Positions 33,495-42,060 of a stretch of 64,000 nt of DNA are shown in pieces. Origin of the DNA: Bradyrhizobium sp. Arg816 (lineage in GTDB: Bacteria > Pseudomonadota > Alphaproteobacteria > Rhizobiales > Xanthobacteraceae); NCBI RefSeq assembly GCF_029989365.1, contig NZ_JAPRAQ010000001.1, positions 682,001 to 746,000 on the forward strand, in the 5' to 3' direction. The translations under genes and the position numbers were made by a program. Each line of letters opens with the position of its first letter. Position 1 is the stretch's first letter. The notes beneath the pieces were generated by a model. The model did not search any database. It saw only the letters and a list, made by a program, of their open reading frames with translations, and was not told the DNA's origin.

Positions 33495-36181
33495 ACGAGG
33501 CGATCGACCAGGGACATTTGCGGACGCCCCCGGGCCGGTTATTCCGAAAATATCTCTACTCGATCGTCGCCCTCGCCTTTGCCGCGCTCGCCATCAACAC
33601 CGGCTTCGACGTCTGGTTCTCCTATCACGAGCAGAAGGAGCTTCTCGCGGCGACCCAGCGCGAGCAGGCAGCAAGCGCGGCGATTCAGATCGGCCAGTTC
33701 ATCGGCCAGATCGAAAACCAGATCAGATGGCTCTCGCGCCTGCCTCCGGAGCTGTCGAGCAACGAAGACGACCGCCTGAACGCCATCCGGCTCCTGCGCC
33801 TCTCGCCCGCGATCGCGGAAATTGCCGAGCTCGATTCGCAGGGCCGCGAGCAGGTGCGCGTGTCACGCCGTGTCGCGGACAGGGTCGGCAGCAAGGCCGA
33901 TCTCTCGGCCTCGCCGGCCTTCCGCGGCGCCAATGAAAGCCGGGCCTATTACGGGCCGGTCTACTTCCTCGGCGACACCGAGCCGTTCATGACGCTCGCC
34001 ACGCGCGGGACCGGGCGGAATCCCAATGTGATCGTGGCCGACGTCAATCTGCGCTTCATCTGGGACCTCGTCGCCGGGATCAGGGTCGGCAACACGGGCA
34101 AGGCCTATGTGGTCGACCGCATGGGAGTCCTGATCGCGCATCCCGATCTGTGGCCGGCGCTGCAACGGAGCGATCTCTCCGGGCATGCCGACGTGCGCGC
34201 CGCGCTCGACGGCGTGGGCCCGCCTTCGGGTGGCCTGGTCAAGGAGGATCTGTCGGGCCAGCGCGTGCTCTCGACCTATGCGACGGTCCCCTCGCTCGGC
34301 TGGCTGGTGTTCGTCGAGCTTCCGCTCAGCGAGGCCTACGCCCCGATCTATGCATCGATCGGACGCGCGACGTTTCTCCTGATCGTCCTGCTCGCCTTCG
34401 CGGTCCTGGTGTCCCTCTGGCTCAGCCGGCGCATGACCGTGCCGATCCAGATCCTGACGCAGGGCGCGCGGCGGATCGGCAGCGGCGATCTCGGCCTGCG
34501 GCTCGCGATCAAGACCGGCGACGAGCTGGAAGCGCTCGGCGACCAGTTCAACCGGATGGCCGCGCATCTTCGCGACTCCTATGCGACCCTCGAGCGCAAG
34601 GTCGCCGAGCGGACCGCCGAACTCGAAAAGACCCGCGATCAGGCCCTGGCCGAACATGACGCCGCCGAGCGCGCACGCAGGGCCGCCGTGCTGGCCAACG
34701 AGACCAAGTCGCGCTTCCTCGCCGTCGTCAGCCACGAGCTGCGCACGCCGCTGAACGGCGTCATGGGCGTGCTGCAGCTGCTCGACGACGGCAGCCTCGG
34801 CGAGGCCCAGCGCCGCCACCTCGCGACCGCGGAGGCATCGGGCGAAACGCTGATCGCCCTGGTCGATGCCATCCTGGAATATGCCCGCCTGGAGGCCAGC
34901 ACCGAAACGCTGGAGACGCGTGACTTCCGCCTCCACCAGCTGATCGAGACCGCCGCGGAGCTGATGTGTCCGCAAGCCTTCGGCAAGGGCCTGACCTTCG
35001 ACCTCGCCTGTGATGCGACGGTCGACACATCCGTGCACGGCGATCCGGTCAGGCTCAACCGCATCCTGCTCAATCTGATCGGCAATGCCATCAAGTTCAC
35101 CCCGCACGGCGGGATTGCGCTGACAGCGACCGCCGAGCAACGCGACGATCATGTCCTGCTGCGCATCACCGTTCGCGATACCGGCATCGGCATCGCGCCC
35201 GACATGCACGAGCGCATCTTCGACGATTTCGTCCAGGCCGACGACAGCATCGCGCGGCGGTTCGGCGGCACCGGCCTCGGACTCGCGATCGCGCGCCGGC
35301 TCACGCGCCTGATGCGCGGCGAGCTGACGGTGGAGAGCACGCCGGGCGCGGGCAGCACGTTCACGCTTCAGGTGCCGCTCGGCCGGGCCCCAAGCGGCGT
35401 CGCGCAAGGCGCGGTCCCGCCGCCCTCGCGGCAGTTGCGCGTGCTGCTGGTCGACGACGATCCCGTCAATTGCGAGGTCGGTGAAGCCATTCTGAACCGG
35501 CTTGGCCATCGCGCGACGATTGCGAGAGACGGCGCGTCGGCGATAGAGCTCGCCCGCGACCGGACATTCGACATCATCCTGATGGATCTGCACATGCCCG
35601 ACATGGACGGCATCGAGGCGGCCTCGCGGATCGGCAAGCTCGATCTGCCAAAAATGCCGCGCATCATCGCCGTGACCGCCGACGTCTCCACCAGCGCCCG
35701 CGAGCGGCTCACCGGCGCCGGCATCGCCAAGGTCGTCAGCAAGCCGATCCTGATCAACGCGTTGCGCGAGGCGATCGAGGATGCCCCCGATGAGCCGGCC
35801 ACCGCGCAACTCGCTGCAGGCGCATTGATCGACCGGCATTTCCTCGACGACCAGCGCGAGCTGCTCGGCTCCGCGCAAATCGAAAAGCTGCATCATTTGC
35901 TGCAAGAGACCAGCGGCAAATTGATCACAGACATCGCCAAGGCCGCCGCGGCCGGCGATCACAACGAGCTCGCGCGATCCACGCACCAGCTCGGCAGCGC
36001 CGCCGGCGCGCTCGGACTCGTGCGCCTGTTCGAGCGCACCCGTGAGATCGAATTGGCAGCGCCCTCGATGTCCCCGCCCGAATACCAGAGCGCAGCTCGT
36101 GAGCTTGCCGCGCTTCAGCAAGCCTCTATGAGCGCGCTTGACGAACTGCTCCGGCCCGCCGAGCAAAGCTCGGTCAGCTAG
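33491..36181 (+). CDS. Hybrid sensor histidine kinase with REC and Hpt domains
   Basis: An 896-residue membrane sensor. Order: helix 1 (about 21-43), a roughly 245-residue periplasmic Cache-like sensor (VADVNLRFIWDLV, GNTGKAYVVDRMGVLIAHP), helix 2 (about 292-314), HAMP, coiled coil, HisKA with His415 in SHELRTPLNG, HATPase with N and G boxes (LNLIGNAIKF, FGGTGLGLAIARR), a receiver with Asp699 in LMDLHMPDMDG and a C-terminal Hpt with His832 in THQLGSAAGALG. The relay His-Asp-His is complete but no output regulator is encoded here. It starts with GTG at 33491 overlapping the binding-protein gene; the frame is open upstream but that is a shadow of that gene. Confidence 0.93.
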   Translation: MNEAIDQGHLRTPPGRLFRKYLYSIVALAFAALAINTGFDVWFSYHEQKELLAATQREQAASAAIQIGQFIGQIENQIRWLSRLPPELSSNEDDRLNAIRLLRLSPAIAEIAELDSQGREQVRVSRRVADRVGSKADLSASPAFRGANESRAYYGPVYFLGDTEPFMTLATRGTGRNPNVIVADVNLRFIWDLVAGIRVGNTGKAYVVDRMGVLIAHPDLWPALQRSDLSGHADVRAALDGVGPPSGGLVKEDLSGQRVLSTYATVPSLGWLVFVELPLSEAYAPIYASIGRATFLLIVLLAFAVLVSLWLSRRMTVPIQILTQGARRIGSGDLGLRLAIKTGDELEALGDQFNRMAAHLRDSYATLERKVAERTAELEKTRDQALAEHDAAERARRAAVLANETKSRFLAVVSHELRTPLNGVMGVLQLLDDGSLGEAQRRHLATAEASGETLIALVDAILEYARLEASTETLETRDFRLHQLIETAAELMCPQAFGKGLTFDLACDATVDTSVHGDPVRLNRILLNLIGNAIKFTPHGGIALTATAEQRDDHVLLRITVRDTGIGIAPDMHERIFDDFVQADDSIARRFGGTGLGLAIARRLTRLMRGELTVESTPGAGSTFTLQVPLGRAPSGVAQGAVPPPSRQLRVLLVDDDPVNCEVGEAILNRLGHRATIARDGASAIELARDRTFDIILMDLHMPDMDGIEAASRIGKLDLPKMPRIIAVTADVSTSARERLTGAGIAKVVSKPILINALREAIEDAPDEPATAQLAAGALIDRHFLDDQRELLGSAQIEKLHHLLQETSGKLITDIAKAAAAGDHNELARSTHQLGSAAGALGLVRLFERTREIELAAPSMSPPEYQSAARELAALQQASMSALDELLRPAEQSSVS

Positions 36182-36214
36182 TTCTTCGGCCAACTATTCA
36201 TGGATAGGTGCTCA

Positions 36215-37027
36215 TCATGCTTCATCGTGTCCTTCAGACTCAACGGAGCGCGCTTTCTTCGGAGGCAGCAAATTTGCATCTCCATAGCGGAGCAAGCGAT
36301 CTTTGCGCTCGATTGGAACGAGGTCTTTGGTTTCCTCGCGCTCTGAAATCAACTTCACTTTGACCTTGTGTTCAATGTTCGAGATGTCGGTCACCGAATG
36401 CTCGCGGATATAGTCGATCTTATCCTTTACCGCTTTCGGTAGCAGGGCAGTCAATCCCTCAACTATGCCATCCGCAACCGCGCGGAAGATACCCCTGACA
36501 CCGTAAGCGCGAACAGGATCATCACCCTCGTATTTTTTGGCAAAGGCTATCGCATTTTCGATTACAACTATGGCTGGCTCGCGTATCGCCTTGTCACTCA
36601 ATACGTCGAGCTGAATTTGCATCACGCTCGAAAGGTCTGCGTACGAATCAGTGGTTTCCCTCGATGCATCCGCAGAGAGCTTGACTTGGTTGCTCACTCC
36701 CGCACGAGCGGCGAACAGCAAGAGCACTGGCCGCCCCCGGTATTTGAATTTCGAATTTGCCTCGAAGATTTCAACGGCTCGCAGAAAGTCCTCGTCCGTG
36801 TAGCTATAGTTGTCGGAGCGGTTTTCCCATCCAGCTAAAATGAGGTGGAAGTCTGCTCCCGAGCGCCGATTTAGATATTTGAAGGCTGGCTCCAAGACAT
36901 CTTTGGTCAACTTCTGGCCTTCTTGAGCAAACAGAACGCCCATCATACGGGGGGAAGTCTCGCTCACCATCAATGACCCAACGATCTGCTCGAAGTCGTT
37001 GTAAGTATAGATAACCCCACCCTTCAT
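36215..37027 (-). CDS. Orphan protein of unknown function, low GC
   Basis: A 270-residue protein I do not recognise. It has no signal peptide or membrane segment. The first 120 residues mix strands and helices (MMGVLFAQEGQKLTKDVLEP, FHLILAGWENRSDNY, GRPVLLLFAARAGV), the middle is predicted helical, and the end is highly charged (KVKVKLISEREETKDLVPIE). Hand count of one line gives about 48% GC against about 65% around it, and codon use is visibly different, so recent transfer is likely. It is convergent with the kinase gene and flanked by short AT-richer spacers. There is no recognisable partner gene. Confidence 0.75.
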   Translation of the reverse strand: MKGGVIYTYNDFEQIVGSLMVSETSPRMMGVLFAQEGQKLTKDVLEPAFKYLNRRSGADFHLILAGWENRSDNYSYTDEDFLRAVEIFEANSKFKYRGRPVLLLFAARAGVSNQVKLSADASRETTDSYADLSSVMQIQLDVLSDKAIREPAIVVIENAIAFAKKYEGDDPVRAYGVRGIFRAVADGIVEGLTALLPKAVKDKIDYIREHSVTDISNIEHKVKVKLISEREETKDLVPIERKDRLLRYGDANLLPPKKARSVESEGHDEA

Positions 37028-37092
37028 CCCGCCCCCTAAAACTGACTAAGCCAAGCTAGCATGGGGCGGGCGACTGGGCAGTACTGAAATCT

Positions 37093-37989
37093 TTAGGTCT
37101 TTTCCTCACGCCCAAACCGCTCCACCAGAAAATCAATGAACAGCCGCACCTTCACCGACAAATGCCGCGTCGGCGGATAGACCGCATAGAGCGCAAGCGG
37201 CGGTGCGGAATAATTGTCCAGCACCGTCCGCAGCTCGCCCTTCTTCAACGCGTCGGCGGCGATGAACTCCGGGAGCAGCGCCAGCCCCCTGCCCTTGATC
37301 GCGGCGTCGCGCAGCACTTCGGCATTGTTGACGCAGAGCGACCAGGCCGGCTGGATCCAGTGATCGCCGTCGGTACCGGTGAGCTTCCATTGATTGCCGG
37401 TCAGCAGGAAGCCGTAGGTGAGCGAGACATGCTCGCGCAGATCCTGCGGATGCTTTGGCGTGCCGTGACGCGCGAGATAATCGGGCGAGGCGCAGATCAT
37501 GCGCGCCACCGGCATGATTTTTCGCGCGATCAAACTCGAGGATTCCAATTCCGCGATCCGCAAGGTCACGTCAAAGCCGTCCTGCACGGGATCGAGCAGA
37601 TCGTCGCTGAGCACGATCTGGAGCTGGAGCTCGCCATAGCGCGCCATGAAATCGGCCAGCACAGGACCTAGCCGCATCGTGCCGAACGACATCGGCGCGT
37701 TGACCCGCAACAGGCCGCGCGGCGCCGACTGGGCCTGCGTCACCGCCTGGTCGGCGGCCTCGATCTCCGAGAGGATCACGACCGCGCGCTCGAAATAACG
37801 TTGGCCGTTCTCGGTCGGGCTCGCGTGCCGGGTGGTGCGGTTCAGGAGCTGGACGCCGAGGCTCTCCTCGAGGTCGGCGATGTATTTGCTGATCGCCGAG
37901 CGCGACAGCCGCAACTGGCGGCCCGCCTCGGCAAAACTGCCGCTTTCGACCACCTTCACGAAGGCCCGGAGGCTGGCGACTTTATCCAA
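37093..37989 (-). CDS. LysR-family transcriptional regulator
   Basis: A 298-residue regulator. The N-terminal winged helix-turn-helix is MDKVASLRAFVKVVESGSF through EESLGVQLLNRTTR (residues 1-60); a linker helix and a periplasmic-binding-protein-like effector domain follow. It is of the subgroup that often controls quinone or aldehyde detoxification genes. It is divergent from the dioxygenase/esterase pair, 129 bases apart, and two similar dyad-containing sequences lie in that gap, so it very likely regulates both itself and the pair. The effector is not deducible. Confidence 0.92.
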   Translation of the reverse strand: MDKVASLRAFVKVVESGSFAEAGRQLRLSRSAISKYIADLEESLGVQLLNRTTRHASPTENGQRYFERAVVILSEIEAADQAVTQAQSAPRGLLRVNAPMSFGTMRLGPVLADFMARYGELQLQIVLSDDLLDPVQDGFDVTLRIAELESSSLIARKIMPVARMICASPDYLARHGTPKHPQDLREHVSLTYGFLLTGNQWKLTGTDGDHWIQPAWSLCVNNAEVLRDAAIKGRGLALLPEFIAADALKKGELRTVLDNYSAPPLALYAVYPPTRHLSVKVRLFIDFLVERFGREEKT

Positions 37990-38003
37990 GGGCCGGCCCC
38001 GGC

Positions 38004-38059
38004 GATTGTTTCCAAATCGTAGACATAGACGTCATATTTGCATGGATTGTCTCCAATCC
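38004..38059. promoter_or_regulatory. Two candidate LysR operator sites
   Basis: GATTGTTTCCAAATC (38004-38018) and GATTGTCTCCAATCC (38045-38059) share GATTGTNTCCAA and lie 41 bases apart, close to four helical turns. The second contains a perfect dyad, GGATTG-TCTC-CAATCC (38044-38059). This arrangement fits a tetrameric LysR regulator bound to two sites between the divergent genes. Confidence 0.6.
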
Positions 38060-38118
38060 AAAGCGGAACGATATTTCCACCCAGAGCAAGACCGCTCCCC
38101 GAATTCTGGAGGACGACA

Positions 38119-39057
38119 ATGTCTGGACTGCACCACGTCACCGCGATCGCCGGCGACCCCATCCGCAATTTTGGCTTCTACACCCGGGATCTCGGCCTGC
38201 GCTTCGTCAAGAAGACGGTCAATTTCGACGATCCCGGCACTTATCATTTCTATTACGGCGACGAGACCGGCCGCCCCGGCACCATCCTGACCTTCTTCCC
38301 CTGGGCCGGCGTGCCGGCCGGCCGCCGCGGCGTCGGCGAGACGCATCAGACCGCCTTCCGCGTGCCGCAGCACTCGCTCGGCTACTGGACGCAGCGTTTC
38401 ACCGAGAAGGGCATTGCCTATGAGGCGCTGGAGAAGCGCTTCGGCGAGTCCGTGCTGCCGTTCACCGACCCTGACGGCATGGCGCTCGCGCTTGTGGGTG
38501 TCCCCGGCGCCGAGAACGAGCCCGGCTGGAGCAATGGCGACGTGCCGGCCGAGCACGCGATCCGCGGCTTCCACGGTGTGACCTTGCTGCTCGACAGCGC
38601 GGCGAAGACGGCGGCCGTGCTCACCGATGTGTTCGGCTTCAAGGAGACCGGGCGCGAAGGTTCGGTGATCCGCTTCAAGGCGCCGGGCGATGCCGAAGGC
38701 AGCGTCGTCGACATCTACGAGGCCAAGGGCTTTTTGCGCGGGCATCAGGGCGGCGGCTCCGTCCATCACATCGCCTTCCGCGCGGCCGATGACGCCGAGC
38801 AGGGCCGGATGGCGCAAAAGCTCGTGAGCAATCACGGCCTGCACCCGACCGAGCAGAGGGACCGCAACTATTTCCGCTCGATCTACTTCCGCGAGCCCGG
38901 CGGCGTGCTGTTCGAGATCGCGACCGATATCCCCGGCTTCGCCGTCGACGAACCCGTCGCGACGCTGGGACGTGATCTGAAGCTGCCGAGTTTCCTCGAA
39001 GCGCAGCGCAAGCAGATCGAAAATGTTCTGCCGAGCCTGGAAGAAAGCGCGTCATGA
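38119..39057 (+). CDS. Glyoxalase-fold ring-cleaving dioxygenase (MhqO-like)
   Basis: A 312-residue protein with two vicinal-oxygen-chelate halves: MSGLHHVTAIAGDPIRNFGFYTRDLG at the start and IRGFHGVTLLLDSAAKTAAVLTDVFG in the middle. Metal ligands expected in this fold are His (LHHVT), His (SVHHIAFR) and Glu (GVLFEIATD). The family cleaves hydroquinone-type rings or detoxifies quinones. I start at 38119 because GGAGG lies about eight bases upstream; the longer frame to 38038 crosses the operator site. It overlaps the following esterase gene by four bases, as in mhqO-mhqD pairs of Bacillus. Confidence 0.88.
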   Translation: MSGLHHVTAIAGDPIRNFGFYTRDLGLRFVKKTVNFDDPGTYHFYYGDETGRPGTILTFFPWAGVPAGRRGVGETHQTAFRVPQHSLGYWTQRFTEKGIAYEALEKRFGESVLPFTDPDGMALALVGVPGAENEPGWSNGDVPAEHAIRGFHGVTLLLDSAAKTAAVLTDVFGFKETGREGSVIRFKAPGDAEGSVVDIYEAKGFLRGHQGGGSVHHIAFRAADDAEQGRMAQKLVSNHGLHPTEQRDRNYFRSIYFREPGGVLFEIATDIPGFAVDEPVATLGRDLKLPSFLEAQRKQIENVLPSLEESAS

Positions 39058-39695
39058 CCGAGAGCACATTCATCCATCGTTTCGAGCCCGCGACCAACGC
39101 GGGCTCCCCTCCTCTGCTGCTGCTGCATGGCACCGGTGGTGACGAGAACGATCTGCTCGGGCTCGGCAAGATGATCTCGCCCGGCTCCGCGCTGCTCTCG
39201 CCGCGCGGCCGCGTGCTCGAGCACGGCATGCCGCGCTTCTTCCGCCGTCTCGCGGAGGGCGTGTTCGACGAGGACGACGTGCGCCGGCGCGCGCTGGAGC
39301 TCGGCGACTTCGTCGCCGATGCGCGCAAGCAATACGGCATCGCCGCTCCGGTCGCGGTCGGCTTCTCCAACGGCGCCAACATCGCAGCCGCGCTGTTGCT
39401 GCTGAAGCCGGACGTCCTGGCAGGCGCGATCCTGCTGCGCGCAATGGTGCCGCTGTCGGATCCGCCCAAAACCGATCTGCTAATGCCGGAGCTTGGCGGC
39501 AAGCCCATTTTGCTGCTGTCCGGGCAGGCCGATCCGATCGTGCCGGCGAGCAATTCGGCAAAGCTTGCGGCGCTGTTGTCGGAAGCCGGAGCGCGCGTCG
39601 ACCACAAGGTGTTGCCGGCGGGCCATCAATTGTCGCAGGCCGACGTCACGCTGGCCCGCAACTGGATCGGCAGCGTCGACGCCAAAGCGGCATGA
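39054..39695 (+). CDS. Carboxylesterase/phospholipase-type alpha/beta hydrolase (MhqD-like)
   Basis: A 213-residue cytoplasmic hydrolase. The oxyanion region LLLHGTGGDENDL, the nucleophile elbow GFSNGANIAA, the acid in SGQADPIVP and the histidine in LPAGHQLS form a complete triad. It is of the YpfH/MhqD type and overlaps the dioxygenase gene (ATGA), so the two products act in one pathway, plausibly detoxification of a quinone or hydroquinone. The real substrate cannot be read from the sequence. Confidence 0.88.
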   Translation: MTESTFIHRFEPATNAGSPPLLLLHGTGGDENDLLGLGKMISPGSALLSPRGRVLEHGMPRFFRRLAEGVFDEDDVRRRALELGDFVADARKQYGIAAPVAVGFSNGANIAAALLLLKPDVLAGAILLRAMVPLSDPPKTDLLMPELGGKPILLLSGQADPIVPASNSAKLAALLSEAGARVDHKVLPAGHQLSQADVTLARNWIGSVDAKAA

Positions 39696-39752
39696 ACCAA
39701 CGAGCGGCGCATCGTTCACGAACGGTGCGCCGCCCATTCGCGTTGCGATCCG

Positions 39753-41051
39753 TCAGGCGGATTTTCGAAGCGGTTGTTTCTTCGGTTGCTGTCTCGCCGC
39801 GCGGCCAGTGGCGGCGATCGCCTCCATCTCGTCGACGAGGCCGGACCGATCGATATCGACTTTCATGGCCTCGCCGAGCAGACGGGCCGCCATCCTGAAT
39901 TGCGGCTCCGCGATCAATCGGTTCACCGCCGCGGCAATTTCCGCTTCGGAGGCGGTTGGAGGCAATTGAAGCCCTGCCCCCTTCGCTTCGACGCGCGCGG
40001 CGTTGGCGGCCTGGTCCCGCCCCATCGGCAGGATGAGCTGCGGCAGTCCGTTGATGAGTGAACGCGTGGTCGTTCCGTGGCCGCCTTGCGAGATCACCAC
40101 GGAAACATCCTTCATGACGAGGTCATGGGGAGCGCCGCGGACCAGATGCACATTGTTCGGAGCCCAGAGGTCGGCGACGTCGACATTGGGACCGGCTGTT
40201 GCAAGGGCATCGATCTCGACCGCTTCCATCGCTGTGATAATGCGCTGAAACAGCTCGCGCTGACCTTGCGCGCCCGTGCTGCATGCGATCAGCCCGCGAG
40301 GACGCCCCGACGGAGCCGACCATGGCGCTCGCCACGCCTCCGTCTGCCGAGACTTTGACCAGTTCGGCACATCGAGCAGCGGTCCGACATAGCGGAAATT
40401 CTCGGGCAGCGAGTCAGCTTGAAAGTCGAACGCCCGACTGGTCGCGAGCAAAAGCCGGTTGGCCCGATCGAACAGATCGAAGACATCTGCGAGAGGCGGA
40501 AGACCCAGATCGGCACGCGCGCGGTTGAGACTGGGCAGAAACACATTGAGTGTTTCGGCCAGCCTGGCATTGGCGGCGTCGACATCGGCGCGCTCTTGCG
40601 GCGTTTTCGGTTGACCCAATCCGCTGATAGCCGGCGGCATTCCCGGCAGGGGCCGAATGCTGACATGAGGGGACAGAAGAGCGAAAGGCACGCCTGACGC
40701 CTCCGCCCCGAGCGCAGCGCCAAACAGCACGTCAAGCAGGAGAACGGCATCCGTCGGCATACGGCCGATTTCATCCCGGACATCGGCCGCATAGAGCGCG
40801 GCAGGATCAAAGATGGCCTGGCGTAGAAAGTCTTGTACATCCGAGACGTCCACCGGATCCGCAGCCTTTCCGGTCGGGGCGCGGCGCCATGCTATAAATG
40901 CAAAGCCGGAGGCCTCGACTTCAGCGCGCATCGCCGGATCCGCCATCACCCAGATATGATGTCCATTCCGGTGCAACCTCCGCGCCGCAGTCAGCAGCGG
41001 GCTCAAATTCCCAAGGGTCCCCCACGACGCCAGCAGAAAATTATAGGACAT
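39753..41051 (-). CDS. UGT-type (GT1) glycosyltransferase
   Basis: A 432-residue GT-B fold enzyme that should transfer a sugar from a nucleotide sugar to a small acceptor. The N-terminus MSYNFLLASWGTLGNLSPLLTAAR binds acceptor; the C-terminal donor site has ISQGGHGTTTRSLINGLPQL and LPMGRDQAANAARVEAKGAG, which are typical. I chose the start at 41051, preceded by AAAGGG; the frame continues 60 bases upstream without family likeness. It stands alone between the hydrolase and a decayed region. The acceptor is unknown. Confidence 0.88.
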   Translation of the reverse strand: MSYNFLLASWGTLGNLSPLLTAARRLHRNGHHIWVMADPAMRAEVEASGFAFIAWRRAPTGKAADPVDVSDVQDFLRQAIFDPAALYAADVRDEIGRMPTDAVLLLDVLFGAALGAEASGVPFALLSPHVSIRPLPGMPPAISGLGQPKTPQERADVDAANARLAETLNVFLPSLNRARADLGLPPLADVFDLFDRANRLLLATSRAFDFQADSLPENFRYVGPLLDVPNWSKSRQTEAWRAPWSAPSGRPRGLIACSTGAQGQRELFQRIITAMEAVEIDALATAGPNVDVADLWAPNNVHLVRGAPHDLVMKDVSVVISQGGHGTTTRSLINGLPQLILPMGRDQAANAARVEAKGAGLQLPPTASEAEIAAAVNRLIAEPQFRMAARLLGEAMKVDIDRSGLVDEMEAIAATGRAARQQPKKQPLRKSA

Positions 41052-41411
41052 CGGAGAACCCTTTCGTCGCGGTTGCGAATTCGCTGTCGCAATCCATCCT
41101 GCGCAACCCAATGCAGGCTTCCGGACAGATGCTTGGCCGCGCTTGTGTCCGCGCGAGCCACGCCAAGAATGGAGCGGCGCGCGCTACCGAACGATGTCTC
41201 CTCTGGAGGGAGATGGTTACGGCTGTAAGGAGAGGATGGCCGCTTATGGGCCAAAGCGAACATTTGAGCTGAAGGCCAGGTCCGCTAAGCGGCAAAAGCG
41301 GTCCAACTGTTCAGAATGCGGATTGGTCCGCTAAGCCACAAGTGGCCATTTCATACTGCGCGCTTGATGGGAATTGGAATGAGACTAGTCTTTCCTGACA
41401 ACCGCACGCAC
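41052..41411. other. Gene-free stretch with repeat-like sequence
   Basis: No convincing gene is seen. At about 41236-41342 it holds GGCCGCTTATGGGCCAAAGCG and two copies of GGTCCGCTAAGC (from 41279 and 41325), resembling short repeated scraps containing GTCCGCT that I associate with Bradyrhizobium intergenic DNA. Family membership is a recollection, not shown here. Confidence 0.4.
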
Positions 41412-41639
41412 TCATGGGGCTAGACCCATGATGGGGCAAGCTCGCGCTATCCTTTCGAGGTGTTCCGGCCTGTAAAATCGAGCGAGCTTTGGAACGAGTG
41501 TGGAGACGCGCAGAGCCGGCCTCGCTTCCATCAGGCGCGCACCGATCATCCGGGCTTCCTCGACCCTTCCAGACATTGCGTGGCATGCCGCCAGAATGAA
41601 TTGTGCGTTGAGATAGTTTGGCCGGTGCAGCACAGCCTT
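41412..41639 (-). pseudogene. C-terminal remnant of a TPR-containing adenylate cyclase-like protein
   Basis: The frame ending at 41412 reads NYLNAQFILAACHAMSGRVE and closes with FYRPEHLERIARACPIMGLAP, the usual last TPR and tail of long Bradyrhizobium adenylate-cyclase/TPR proteins. Everything upstream of the TPR is missing: the sequence before about 41639 is not homologous-looking. It is therefore a decayed 3' fragment, not a working gene. Confidence 0.6.
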
Positions 41640-41782
41640 GGACGGTCTCCGGTCAGGCCCGGCAACACCCGGAAAATAAAGAATAAGCAGTCCGTAAGGA
41701 AAATGTAAGCAGCAGATCAAGCGCGCTGGGCCAGATTTTGGCAGCTTGTCAGGGTGGAAACAAGGTGCCCGAGGATGCTGCG

Positions 41783-42025
41783 ATGAGCATGATTTATCAG
41801 ACAACGGGCTTGGTCCAGACGACAGACTCTCAGCGACGCCATGTCAGCGTTCTCAAGAATTGCTGGAACGCTTTTCAAGAGTGGCGGAAATGGGAGCGGC
41901 TGCGGCGTGATCTTTGTAGCCTGAGTGATCAGGAGCTGAAGGATATCGGGATTACCTATGGCGAGATCGATTACGTGGCCTTGAACCGAGACACTGACCC
42001 GCGAGGCATACGATCGGTCGGATGA
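41783..42025 (+). CDS. DUF1127 small protein
   Basis: An 80-residue cytoplasmic protein ending in a DUF1127 domain: a Trp/Arg-rich helix (WNAFQEWRKWERLRRDL) followed by LSDQELKDIGITYGEIDYVA. Such Arg-rich proteins in alphaproteobacteria are linked to phosphate, RNA and stress physiology; the function of this one is unknown. I start at 41783 (MSMIYQTTGLVQ) since the upstream frame overlaps unrelated sequence. It stands alone and is convergent with the following binding-protein gene. Confidence 0.8.
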   Translation: MSMIYQTTGLVQTTDSQRRHVSVLKNCWNAFQEWRKWERLRRDLCSLSDQELKDIGITYGEIDYVALNRDTDPRGIRSVG

Positions 42026-42060
42026 GCGGCGCTCCCTTGGTGGCTGCCCGGCAGCCCCGC

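Noticed and set aside
33863..36193. 776-codon open frame on the minus strand
   Set aside because: Antisense to the hybrid kinase, whose domains and catalytic residues are complete.
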